NCBI GenBank assembly: GCA_016717705.1
Contig: JADKFD010000008.1
Span: 1 to 64,000 of the forward strand
Reading direction: 5' to 3'
DNA: 64,000 nt
Origin: Rhodanobacteraceae bacterium
GTDB taxonomy: Bacteria > Pseudomonadota > Gammaproteobacteria > Xanthomonadales > SZUA-5
Position numbers and translations under genes: made by a program. Positions 56,505 to 64,000 of this stretch are shown here, in pieces; position 1 is the stretch's first letter; each line of letters starts with the position of its first letter. The notes beneath the pieces are model-generated. The model was not told the origin of the DNA and did not search any database. It saw only the letters and a program-made list of their open reading frames with translations.

Positions 56505-59500
56505 ATGCGGCTGGTCGGGTTTTGTCTGACGATCGCCTGGTCTTGCCGCTGCAAGCGGCGACGGAATATTCGGTCGCCGAGGGCATGTCGCAGAACTCGG
56601 CGCTGGCGCTGGCGCGCGACGACGACGGTTTCCTGTGGATCGGCACCGAGGATGGCCTGAACCGCTTCGACGGCTACGAGTTCCGCATCTACCGACCCTC
56701 CGACCACGACGCCACCGCCACTGCAGCCTCGTTCATCCGCGATATCGCCGTCGCCGGCCAGCATCTGTTTCTCGCCACCAATGGCGGTGGGCTGGCGATC
56801 TTCGACCGCACCACCGAGCACTTCCGTACCCTCGATGTCGCCGACGGGCTGCCCGCCAATCATTTCAATGCGCTCGATCTGGCTCGCCCGGGAACGCTCT
56901 ATCTGGCGTCGCGCACCGGCCTGGTGCGGCTGGACTGGCAGGGCGATCCGATGACCGCGAAGTTCACGGTGACGCCGATCGTGGTCGGCAGCGATCCGCC
57001 GCGCACCGACCTCTGGGAACTGCGGCGCGGACCAGCGGCTTGTGGATCGGCAGCGGCGATGGCGTGTTTCGTGCGGATGGCGCCGATCAGGTGCATGCCC
57101 TCGAAGTCGCCGGCGCCGAGCGCCCGTTCAATATCGACTCGCTGCTGGAAGCGCCGGCGGGGGTGCTCTGGGTCGGCAGCTGGAACCAGGGTCTGTTTCG
57201 CGTCGACCTTGCCAGCGGCGACACGCGTCGCTTCCTGCCCGGCGCAGCCGATGCGCCAGGCCTGCGCACGAGGCGCATCCTGCGCCTGGCCGCCGGGCCG
57301 GGCGGCAGCATCTACATCGGCACCGATCGCGGCCTCGCCTGGTTCGATCCCGATTGCGACTGCGTCAAGGCACTCGACCATCGGCGCTCGGCGCGCGTGG
57401 CCGGACGCGGATTCCTGGCCGAGGCGCTGGACGTCGACGAACGCGGCGGCGTATTCGCCGGATATTGGGGCGAGGGCTTGGTGCGCTACACACCGTCGGA
57501 TCAGGTTTTCCATGTCGAGCGCGATCGCGATGAGGGTGCGCCCGGGCTGAAACAGGGGCGCGTGCGCGCGGTGCTGGAAGATCGCCGCGGCGATCTTTGG
57601 GTCGGCAGCTTCGGTGGTGGTGTGCAGCGGGTGGCCGCCAGCGCGCGCCGCGACGGCATCGAGTGGCCGTTCAGGCACTGCCCTTCCCTGCCGATGCCCC
57701 GGAAGCGGCGCGCCTGGTGTGGAACCTGCTGCAAGACCGCGCTGGCCGCATCTGGGTGGCCACCGACAATGGCGTCTATTGGACGGACCCCGATGCGCCA
57801 TCCTGGCAGCTGGAGCCGCCGCTGCAGCCGGAGCAGCGCGCCAGCGGCGTGCGTGCACTGCTGGAAGACGAGCGCGGCCGCATCTGGGTCGGTTCGTCGT
57901 CGGGACTGTGGCGCTTCGATACCTTCGGTCAGCCGCGCCAGCCGGTGCCGCTGGCGCCAGCCGGCGGCGCCGAACCGTGGTTCGCGCAACAGGACCGCAG
58001 CGTCTATGCCCTGCATCAGGACAGCGAAGGACGCATCTGGGTGGGCACCTCGGGCGGCCTGCATATCCTCGATGCGGACGGCACGCCGCTGGCACGCTAT
58101 CGCGTCGCCGATGGCCTGCCCGGCGCGATCGTCTGGGACATCCACCGGCATGCCGACGGCACGGTGTACATCGGCAGCAATGGTGGCCTGGTGCGCATTG
58201 TCGATGCCGACCAGGTCAACGCGCTGCGCTTCGAGCCGATCGGCCTCAAAGCCGGCCTGCCGCGCAGCATGGTCTACGCGATTGCCAGCGACCGCCAGGG
58301 CCAGCTCTGGCTGACCAGCAATCGCGGCCTGATCCGCCTCGATCCTGCCAATCTGCGCCATCGCGTCTGGCGCCGCCGCGACGGCATCGCATCCGATGAG
58401 TTCGCCAGCGGCGCGGTGGCCAACGGCAGCCAGGGCTGGCTGTATTTCGGCGGCATCGATGGCCTGACCGCGGTGCAGCCCGAACGCCTGCGCGAGCTGG
58501 CGGAAATACCGCGGCCGAGTCTGGCTCGCGTGGTCCTCGGCGACCAGGAGGTCACCGCGAGCGGCGATCCGCTGCAAGCCTGGCAGCTCGACTTGCAGCA
58601 TGGACATCCGCCGCTGATCCTGGATTTCAGCGGCCTGGTCTTCGACGCGCCGACGGCGGTGCGCTATTTCTACCGACTGGATCCCGCGGCACCGTTCAAT
58701 GAGCTCGGCGAGCGCCGTTCGCTGATACTCGACCGCGTGCCGGATGGCCTGAACAGCTTCGAGCTGAAAGTCGTCAACGAAGACCGCGAGGCCAGTCGCG
58801 ATCTGCTGCACATCCGCGTGGCGCCGCCCTGGTACGCCACCTGGCCCTTCCGCCTGCTGGCGCTGTCGACGCTGGTCCTCCTGCTCACGTTGGCCTACCT
58901 GGGACGCACGCGCCAGTTGAACCGGCAGCGGCGCCAGCTGGAAGCCGAAGTCAGCGCGCGCACCCGCGAGCTGCGCAATCAGAAGGAAGCGCTGGAAGCG
59001 ACCGCCGAGGCGCTGGCGACGGCAAACGCCAAACTCAAGACGCTCTCGGTGATCGATCCGTTGACCGGTCTGCCCAACCGGCGCGAGTTGATCGAGCGGA
59101 TCGTCGGCCTGCTGCGCGCAGCGCCGCGGCCGCCGCTGGCGCTGGGGGTGATCGATCTCGATCAGTTCAAGCGCATCAACGACGAGTACGGGCATCTGGC
59201 CGGCGATGCCGTGCTGCGCGATTTCGCCGACACCGCCGGCTCGCAGATGCAACGGCTGGAGTGCGTCGGTCGCTGGGGCGGCGAGGAATTTCTGGTGCTG
59301 CTGCCGGACGCCGACGCACAGGCCGCGCAGGGCTGGGCCGACGAACTGCTGGCGCGGGTGCGCTCGCGCCGGGTGCGCACCAGCAACGGCGTGGTCAGCT
59401 ATCGCATCAGCATCGGACTGGCGCTGGCGACAGATAGCGACGACATGGATGCGCTGGTCGCGCGCGCCGATGCGGCGCTGTATGCCGCCAAGAGTGGCGG

Positions 59501-59531
59501 TCGCGATCGGGTGGTGCTGGTCGGTGGCTGA
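56505..59531 (+). CDS. Membrane sensor: two-component-type propeller, Y_Y_Y domain and GGDEF diguanylate cyclase, frameshifted
   Basis: A sensor enzyme of about 1,000 residues that makes c-di-GMP. The N-terminal periplasmic part is made of regulator-propeller repeats (DDDGFLWIGTEDGLNRFDG, DRRGDLWVGSFGGGVQR, DERGRIWVGSSSGLWRF, DSEGRIWVGTSGGLHIL). A Y_Y_Y-like domain follows (RYFYRLDPAAPFNE), then one membrane helix (FRLLALSTLVLLLTLAYLG), a coiled coil, and the GGDEF domain with DPLTGLPNRRELIE and the active GRWGGEEFLV. The reading changes frame three times: near 56540-56560 (a signal-like start MRLVGFCLTIAW is in another frame), near 57027, and near 57660. Ligand unknown; relatives often sense polysaccharides. 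Confidence 0.83.
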
Positions 59532-59560
59532 GCCGCGAGGCCGCAGCGCTCGCGGCTTTG
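59532..59560 (+). terminator. Terminator after the GGDEF gene
   Basis: GCCGCGAG pairs with CTCGCGGC (8 bp, 9-base loop), followed by TTTG, directly after the stop codon. Confidence 0.7.
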
Positions 59561-59572
59561 CTCTGAGGGTGC

Positions 59573-59707
59573 GGGTCGCCGCTGACGCTGCGCTTGTTCG
59601 CGCATCGAACAAAGCAAAAAGGGGCAAGGGGCAAGGGGGCAGGGGGTCGAGTCCACGTCACGGTCGGGCCGTGCGGCGAGGTTGGTCCCCTGCCCCTGCC
59701 CCTTTTC
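59573..59707. repeat. Module M followed by family E palindrome (copy 2)
   Basis: Module M (59573-59610) is next to arms AAAAAGGGGCAAGGGGCAAG... (59616-59646) and CCCCTGCCCCTGCCCCTTTT (59687-59706). The loop GTCCACG...GGCCGTGCGGCGAGG matches copy 1 at 51.9 kb although the arms differ. Confidence 0.75.
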
Positions 59708-59762
59708 TGTTCCCCCGCAAATCATACGGTTACCTTAGGTCGGTGAAAGCGCTCGCCCGCGC

Positions 59763-60386
59763 CTACTGCGCCGACAACGGCAACCCGCTCTTGCCGTTCT
59801 TGCCCTGAAACACCCGGTAGTAGTCGTACAGCGCCTTGAGGTCGCGTTCCTTGTCGCCGGTCGGCTGGAACAGCGGGCCAACCACGAAGCGCCGCGCCGG
59901 ATAGTCGATGGCGATGAGCAGGATCGGCACACCGGCCTCGCTGGCGATATGCCAGAAACCGGTGCGCCACTTGGGCACGACCTTGCGCGTGCCTTCGGGC
60001 GCCAGGAACAGCCACAGGGGCTCCGGGCGGCGCATCAGGTCGACCATCTGGCCGACGGCGCCGCGCGGACTGCTGCGGTCGGTGGGGATGCCGCCGAGGC
60101 CGCGCATCAGCCGATCCAGGCCGAACTTGAACAACGAGTTCTTGCCCATCCAGGTGGCGCGCACGCCCAGCGCATAGGCGATCGCGATACCGATGATGCC
60201 GTCCCAGTTGGAGCTGTGCGGCGCGGCGATCGCCACCAGCTTGGGCACATTCGGGAATTCCCCGACCACGCTCCACGGCGAGCGCGCGACCACGCTGCTG
60301 CCGATCCAGCGAATCAAGCCCTGGCCGCGGATGCGCGGCGCCAGCGCGGGCACCTCGATCAACTTTTGCTGCAAACCAAAGCTCAT
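59763..60386 (-). CDS. 1-acylglycerol-3-phosphate acyltransferase-like protein
   Basis: A 207-residue PlsC-type acyltransferase. The HX4D catalytic box is in APHSSNWDGI, and the substrate-binding box in LFLAPEGTRKV. Its FWHIASEAGVPILLIAIDY segment is typical of the group annotated as lysophospholipid or glycerol acyltransferases. The start at 60386 overlaps the arfB stop (ATGA). The acyl acceptor is not certain. Confidence 0.84.
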   Translation of the reverse strand: MSFGLQQKLIEVPALAPRIRGQGLIRWIGSSVVARSPWSVVGEFPNVPKLVAIAAPHSSNWDGIIGIAIAYALGVRATWMGKNSLFKFGLDRLMRGLGGIPTDRSSPRGAVGQMVDLMRRPEPLWLFLAPEGTRKVVPKWRTGFWHIASEAGVPILLIAIDYPARRFVVGPLFQPTGDKERDLKALYDYYRVFQGKNGKSGLPLSAQ

Positions 60387-60796
60387 TCCTCGATGCCCTT
60401 GCTGCCGCGCAGCTGCTTGGTGCCAGCCCGCGCCTTCTTGGCTTCGATGCGCCGCCGGTTGGAGGCTTTGGTCGGCTTGGTGGCGATGCGCTTTTTCTGC
60501 TCGATGGTGTGCGTGCGCAGCAGCGCCAGCAGCCGATCCTTGGCGTCGGCGCGATTGCGTTCCAGCGTGCGAAAGCGCTGCGCCTGCAGCACCAGCACGC
60601 CCTCGTTGGTCAGGCGGCGGTCGCGCGCGGCGAGCACGCGGGTCTTCAGCCAGTCCGGCAGCGAGGGCGAGCCCTGCACGTCGAAACGCAGCTCGCAGGC
60701 GCTCGACACCTTGTTGACGTTCTGCCCACCGGGGCCCGACGAGCGCACGAAACGCTCGATCAGTTCGTCTTCCTTGAGGTTGATGCCGGGAATCAC
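60383..60796 (-). CDS. arfB: Alternative ribosome rescue factor ArfB (peptidyl-tRNA hydrolase)
   Basis: A release-factor-like protein of 137 residues that frees stalled ribosomes. The GGQ motif is in RSSGPGGQNVNKVSSA near residue 23. The basic C-terminal tail (KKRIATKPTKASNRRRIEAK) enters the empty mRNA channel. There is no clear ATG: I prefer GTG at 60796, which gives the family N-terminus VIPGINLKEDEL; a TTG at 60823 adds nine residues. It follows yajQ and overlaps the acyltransferase gene. Confidence 0.88.
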   Translation of the reverse strand: MIPGINLKEDELIERFVRSSGPGGQNVNKVSSACELRFDVQGSPSLPDWLKTRVLAARDRRLTNEGVLVLQAQRFRTLERNRADAKDRLLALLRTHTIEQKKRIATKPTKASNRRRIEAKKARAGTKQLRGSKGIEE

Positions 60797-60837
60797 CTCG
60801 TACTCGGCGTTGTTGGCGTCCAACCTGGATATCTCGT

Positions 60838-61320
60838 TCAATCGCGGAAGTTCTCGAATTGCAGCGGGAGGTCCAGCTCGGCCGTCCGCAGCAGGGCAAT
60901 GACGGTCTGTAGATCGTCGCGCTTCTTCGCCGACACGCGCACCTTCTCGGCGTTGATCTGCGCTTCGACCTTGAGCTTGGCGTCCTTGATGCGCTTGATG
61001 ATGTCCTTGGCCTGCTTCTGGTCGATGCCCTGCTTGAGCGTGACCTTCTGCCGCGCCGCAGCGACATTGCTCTCGGCGTCGGCCAGCTCCGCGCAGCGCA
61101 TGTCGATACCCCGTGCGATCAGCCGCGGCTTCAGGATTTCCAGCATCTGCTTGAGCTGGTATTCGCTTTGCCCCTTCATGGTGACCACGAACTCGTCCTG
61201 TTCGAAGGCGCAGCCGGTGCCACGGAAGTCGAAGCGATTGACCAGTTCGCGATTGGCCTGGTCGACCGCATTGCGGACTTCCTGCTTGTCGCATTCGGAA
61301 ACGATGTCGAAGGTGGGCAT
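60838..61320 (-). CDS. yajQ: YajQ family nucleotide-binding protein
   Basis: A 160-residue protein, MPTFDIVSECDKQEVRNAVD at the start and NFRD at the end. Its Xanthomonas counterpart (XC_3703) binds c-di-GMP and acts with a LysR regulator in virulence; E. coli YajQ binds nucleotides. A GGDEF protein is encoded about 1.3 kb away, but no direct link is shown. First of a yajQ-arfB-acyltransferase series. Confidence 0.93.
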   Translation of the reverse strand: MPTFDIVSECDKQEVRNAVDQANRELVNRFDFRGTGCAFEQDEFVVTMKGQSEYQLKQMLEILKPRLIARGIDMRCAELADAESNVAAARQKVTLKQGIDQKQAKDIIKRIKDAKLKVEAQINAEKVRVSAKKRDDLQTVIALLRTAELDLPLQFENFRD

Positions 61321-61385
61321 GGGGCGCGGGTAGATGTGGAATGCGGCGGATTCTAGGGGGTTGGCGCGCTGCCAGCGTGATCGAT

Positions 61386-61495
61386 GGTTTTCGGTGGTCG
61401 GTCAAAACCATCGCGCGCAAGCGCGCCTACCGAAAGCCACGCAAGCTGTAAGGCGCTTTCGCCGATCCTCCGACAACCGACAACCGCGATCCGAA
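61386..61495. repeat. Family R unit inside GTTGTCGG-type arms
   Basis: Outer text TTTTCGGTGGTCGG (61388-61401) and CCGACAACCGACAACCGCG (61471-61489) encloses one family R unit (CATCGCGCGCAAGCGCGCC) and its decayed partner. This is the arrangement seen at 50.2 kb. Confidence 0.65.
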
Positions 61496-61496
61496 G

Positions 61497-62135
61497 CTAC
61501 ACCCCGTACTCCGCCCGATACGCCTGCAGGCGCGGTAAAACGGCCGCCAGCTCCGGCTTGCCCGCGACGTAGCCGAGCAGCTCGGTCAGATTGGCGATCG
61601 CCAGCACCGGAATGCCGAATTGTTCGCGCACTTCGTCGGCGGCCGAGCGCGCGCCCTGACCGCGCTCCTGGCGGTCGAGCGCGATCAGCACCGCCGCGGG
61701 CGTGGCGCCGGCGGCGCGGATCAGGGCCACCGACTCGCGCACGCTGGTGCCGGCGCTGATCACATCGTCGACGATCACCACGCGCCCGGCCAGCGGCGCG
61801 CCGATCAGCACGCCGCCTTCGCCGTGATCCTTGGCCTCCTTGCGGTTGAAGGCGAAGGGAACATCGCGAGCGTGGCCATCGGCGAGCGCGATCGCGGTGG
61901 CGCTGGCCAACGCAATGCCCTTGTAGGCCGGGCCGAACAGCATGTCGAAATCGAGATCGTGATCGACCAGGGTCTGCGCATAGGCGCGCCCGAGCGCCGC
62001 CAGCGCGGCGCCGGTGTTGATCAATCCGGCATTGAAGAAATACGGGCTGAGGCGACCACTCTTCAGCGTGAATTCGCCAAAGCGCAGCACGTTCAGGCGC
62101 AGCGCCAGATCGAGAAAATCGTTGCGGAAGGACAT
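61497..62135 (-). CDS. pyrE: Orotate phosphoribosyltransferase PyrE
   Basis: A 212-residue enzyme of pyrimidine synthesis that joins orotate to PRPP. The PRPP-binding motif is VVIVDDVISAGTS; FGPAYKGIALASATAIAL and FNRKEAKDHGEGG (catalytic loop) are present. The ATG at 62135 is used; a GTG one codon upstream is possible. Eight bases separate it from the GST gene upstream. Confidence 0.95.
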   Translation of the reverse strand: MSFRNDFLDLALRLNVLRFGEFTLKSGRLSPYFFNAGLINTGAALAALGRAYAQTLVDHDLDFDMLFGPAYKGIALASATAIALADGHARDVPFAFNRKEAKDHGEGGVLIGAPLAGRVVIVDDVISAGTSVRESVALIRAAGATPAAVLIALDRQERGQGARSAADEVREQFGIPVLAIANLTELLGYVAGKPELAAVLPRLQAYRAEYGV

Positions 62136-62143
62136 CACCGGCC

Positions 62144-62749
62144 TCAGTTGCGAATCATCGACACATGCCCCGGCTGTGCGCGTACCCGTTGCAGCCAGGC
62201 GCGCAGCTGCGGGTAAGGCGTCAGGTCGAAATCACCCTCGTCGGCGACATGCGTGTAGGCGTAGAGCGCGATGTCGGCGATGGTGTAGTCGGCGCCGCAC
62301 AGGAAGGGCTGCATCGCCAGTTGTTGCTCCAGTACCGCCAGCGCCCGGTGGCCGGGCGCCATCTTCGCGGCAAGGTCAGCCGCGCGCTCCGGCGGCCGGC
62401 CGAGATACTGCACGATGAAGCGCGCCGTGGCGATGTAGGGTTCGTGGCTGTACTGCTCGAAGAACAGCCACTGCAGCACCTGCGCCCGCGTGAAGCGCTC
62501 GGCCGGCCACAACGGTGTGCCGTCGGCCAGATAGCACAAGATCGCGTTGGACTCGGCCAGACACCGGCCATCGTCCAGTTGCAGCAGCGGAATCTTGCCA
62601 TTGGCGTTCATCGCCAGGAACTCGGGCGTGCGCGACTGCCCGCGCAGCACGTCGACCGCAACGAAACGGTAATCGAGGCCCAACTGCGCGAGCAGGAGCT
62701 CGATCTTGTAGCAGTTGCCGGAGCGGTGGTCGCCGTGGAGGGTGAGCAT
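62144..62749 (-). CDS. Glutathione S-transferase family protein
   Basis: A 201-residue GST with an N-terminal thioredoxin-like domain (SGNCYKIELLLAQLGLDY, with the glutathione site NGKIPLLQLDDG and ESNAILCYLA) and a C-terminal helical domain (ADYTIADIALYAYTHVA). The Ser/Cys near residue 10-12 suits a beta or nu-type enzyme. Substrate unknown. Confidence 0.9.
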   Translation of the reverse strand: MLTLHGDHRSGNCYKIELLLAQLGLDYRFVAVDVLRGQSRTPEFLAMNANGKIPLLQLDDGRCLAESNAILCYLADGTPLWPAERFTRAQVLQWLFFEQYSHEPYIATARFIVQYLGRPPERAADLAAKMAPGHRALAVLEQQLAMQPFLCGADYTIADIALYAYTHVADEGDFDLTPYPQLRAWLQRVRAQPGHVSMIRN

Positions 62750-62796
62750 GGGATTTGGGTTGACGGTTGTTGGGCAAAGCATAGCGTCGGCGCTGT

Positions 62797-62870
62797 TGTA
62801 GGAGCGACGTGTACGTCGCGACCGGGGATACGGTCGCGCCGAAGGTCGCGACGTACACGTCGCTCCTACA
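62797..62870. repeat. GTAG-type palindrome with perfect 27-bp arms (family G)
   Basis: Arms TGTAGGAGCGACGTGTACGT... (62797-62823) and the exact inverted copy (62844-62870). Each arm also contains GACGTGTACGTC, a near-palindrome. The right arm supplies the stop codon of the adjacent membrane protein gene. Confidence 0.92.
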
Positions 62871-63630
62871 CCGACGACTTTCGCACCAACCGCCGCGTCA
62901 CCACATGTACCAGCAGCGCCACCGCCAATGCCGCCGAAAACGCCGCCCCGATCCCCAGATCGACCAGCGTCAGCGCCAGCACCGCACAGAAACAGGCAAA
63001 ACTGAAATAACCGTAGACCATGCCGCGCAGCAAGCGCGTCGCGAACGGCCCGCCCGACTGCCGGTGCGAGAAACCGACCAGCACCGTGCTCATCACCGGG
63101 AACATCGCCAGCAGACCGCTGAGGCGCGGGCCGAAGTGCGGCGCGGCAAAGGTGACCAACAATACCAGCGCGGCGGCACTGACCAGGCGCCACGGCAGAT
63201 CGTTGCCGGCAGTGCGACCGGTCACCCAGCGCGGCACGCTTGGAAAGGCCAGCGGCACCAGCAGCAGAGCGCCGATCACGCTGCCAAAGGACACCGGCAG
63301 ACTGGTGTCCAGTTCTCGTAGTCCGAGCACCGCCAATCCGTAGCCGCACAGCGCCAGGATGATGCAGTCCTGCCAGCCACGGCGTTGCGCCGCCCACGCA
63401 TAGATCAAGCTGAACACCAGGATCGCCAGCACCGCCAGCAGCGTGCCGTGCGCCGCGGTCGCGGCAAACTCGGGTCCCTGCTCCAGCGCGACGATCAGCA
63501 GGATCGGTCCGGACAGAATCGGGAACGCCGACAACCAGCCGGCGATGTCCGGGCCAAAGCGGCGTCCGGCCAGGGTGACGCCAAGGATCAGCGACGGAAC
63601 CAGCAGCAGTTTCAGCAGCAGCAAGGTCAC
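62866..63630 (-). CDS. Membrane protein of unknown function with an internal duplication
   Basis: A 254-residue, very hydrophobic protein with about eight membrane segments. Two halves share a motif: RRFGPDIAGWLSAFPILSGP near residue 23 and PHFGPRLSGLLAMFPVMSTV near 165, which suggests an internal repeat as in many transporters. I cannot name the family. The GTG start at 63630 overlaps the stop of the upstream VOC gene, so they are coupled. Its TAG stop is inside the family G palindrome. Confidence 0.7.
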   Translation of the reverse strand: MTLLLLKLLLVPSLILGVTLAGRRFGPDIAGWLSAFPILSGPILLIVALEQGPEFAATAAHGTLLAVLAILVFSLIYAWAAQRRGWQDCIILALCGYGLAVLGLRELDTSLPVSFGSVIGALLLVPLAFPSVPRWVTGRTAGNDLPWRLVSAAALVLLVTFAAPHFGPRLSGLLAMFPVMSTVLVGFSHRQSGGPFATRLLRGMVYGYFSFACFCAVLALTLVDLGIGAAFSAALAVALLVHVVTRRLVRKSSV

Positions 63631-64000
63631 GAAGCGCGGCGCTCCAACAGATCCCAGCGATTGCCGTAAAGATCGAGGAACACCACCACCCAGCCATAGC
63701 GCTCATGCCGCGGCTGTTCGGTGAAACGCACATCGCACGCCTGCATATGCCGGTAATCGCCCCAGAAATCATCGCTGTGCAGGAACCAGCCGACGCGACC
63801 GCCGGTCTGGTCGCCGACCCGCGCAAGCTGCTCCGGGGTCGCCGCGCGCGCCAACAGCAAATGGCCACCGCCGTCACGCGAACCGACCACCACCCAGCGC
63901 TTGCCGTCCTCGCGCGGGGCGTCCTCGATCAGCGCAAAGCGCAGGACCTCGGTGAAGAAGGCGATGGCTTCGTCGTAGTCGCGGACCAGCAGGGCGGTGA
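63627..64000 (-). CDS. VOC family (glyoxalase-like) protein, cut by the window end
   Basis: The C-terminal part (about 123 residues) of a vicinal oxygen chelate protein. Seen: TALLVRDYDEAIAFFTEVLR, VVVGSRDGGGHLLLARAAT and the end VVFLDLYGNRWDLLERR. The start lies beyond 64000. Reaction unknown; coupled to the downstream membrane protein by a four-base overlap. Confidence 0.85.
   Translation of the reverse strand, partial: TALLVRDYDEAIAFFTEVLRFALIEDAPREDGKRWVVVGSRDGGGHLLLARAATPEQLARVGDQTGGRVGWFLHSDDFWGDYRHMQACDVRFTEQPRHERYGWVVVFLDLYGNRWDLLERRAS

Noticed and set aside
61334..61496. Small open frames in the yajQ-pyrE gap
   Set aside because: They read through palindromic repeat text and have no start signal or similarity that I recognise.

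Overview
The window is 64 kb of high-GC DNA that looks like a free-living gammaproteobacterium of the order Lysobacterales (Xanthomonadales), probably near Rhodanobacteraceae. The pointers are a TonB receptor of the Xanthomonas/Caulobacter type, an IPTL-CTERM-tailed secreted nuclease, pilU, yajQ, a cysJIH/cysB/cysG block, and dense GTAG-footed palindromic repeats like those described in Stenotrophomonas. No rRNA, tRNA, prophage, insertion sequence or CRISPR array was seen.

Layout. 1-9.4 kb is a starch/maltodextrin locus: the first codons of a divergent gene, a LacI-type operator, a TonB-dependent receptor, a flavin-dependent tryptophan-halogenase-like protein, a GH31 alpha-glucosidase and a GH13 amylase lipoprotein. 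9.5-19.1 kb holds housekeeping genes: a class I amidotransferase, a thioesterase, a cytochrome-like protein, a DHH phosphoesterase, a fatty acid hydroxylase coupled to an FAH-family hydrolase, pilU, a DUF4398 and OmpA lipoprotein pair, and an alpha/beta hydrolase coupled to zapE. 19.3-33.7 kb is rich in secreted proteins: two BNR/sortilin-type propellers, a very large ExeM/NucH-type nuclease, a protein with a histone H1-like tail, DUF2750 and a Tat-exported MsrB. 33.8-38.3 kb is an ABC efflux operon (adaptor, ATPase, two permeases). 38.5-44.4 kb has an ADP-ribosylglycohydrolase next to a DeoC-like protein without catalytic residues, HiPIP, trmL, a phosphotransferase, xerD and an RDD protein. 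44.6-51.8 kb is the sulfate assimilation block cysJ-cysI-cysH, a CysB-like regulator and cysG. 52-64 kb carries hemN, a PD40-like propeller, DUF4156, a propeller-GGDEF sensor, an acyltransferase, arfB, yajQ, pyrE, a GST, a membrane protein and a truncated VOC protein.

Two properties cut across the window. First, nearly every intergenic gap holds a palindrome built from two inverted hairpin units, usually with GTAG or TGTGGG at the foot. Several sequence families coexist, and some are nested inside others. Second, eight genes are broken by about 14 small frameshifts, several in G/C or A/T runs, while their protein homology continues in the next frame. I read these mainly as consensus indels of the assembly, so such genes are annotated over their full span.

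In the sulfur block, arrays of AGACGTCT-like octamers precede cysJ, the cysB-like gene and cysG. This suggests a shared operator that resembles the enterobacterial MetJ box.
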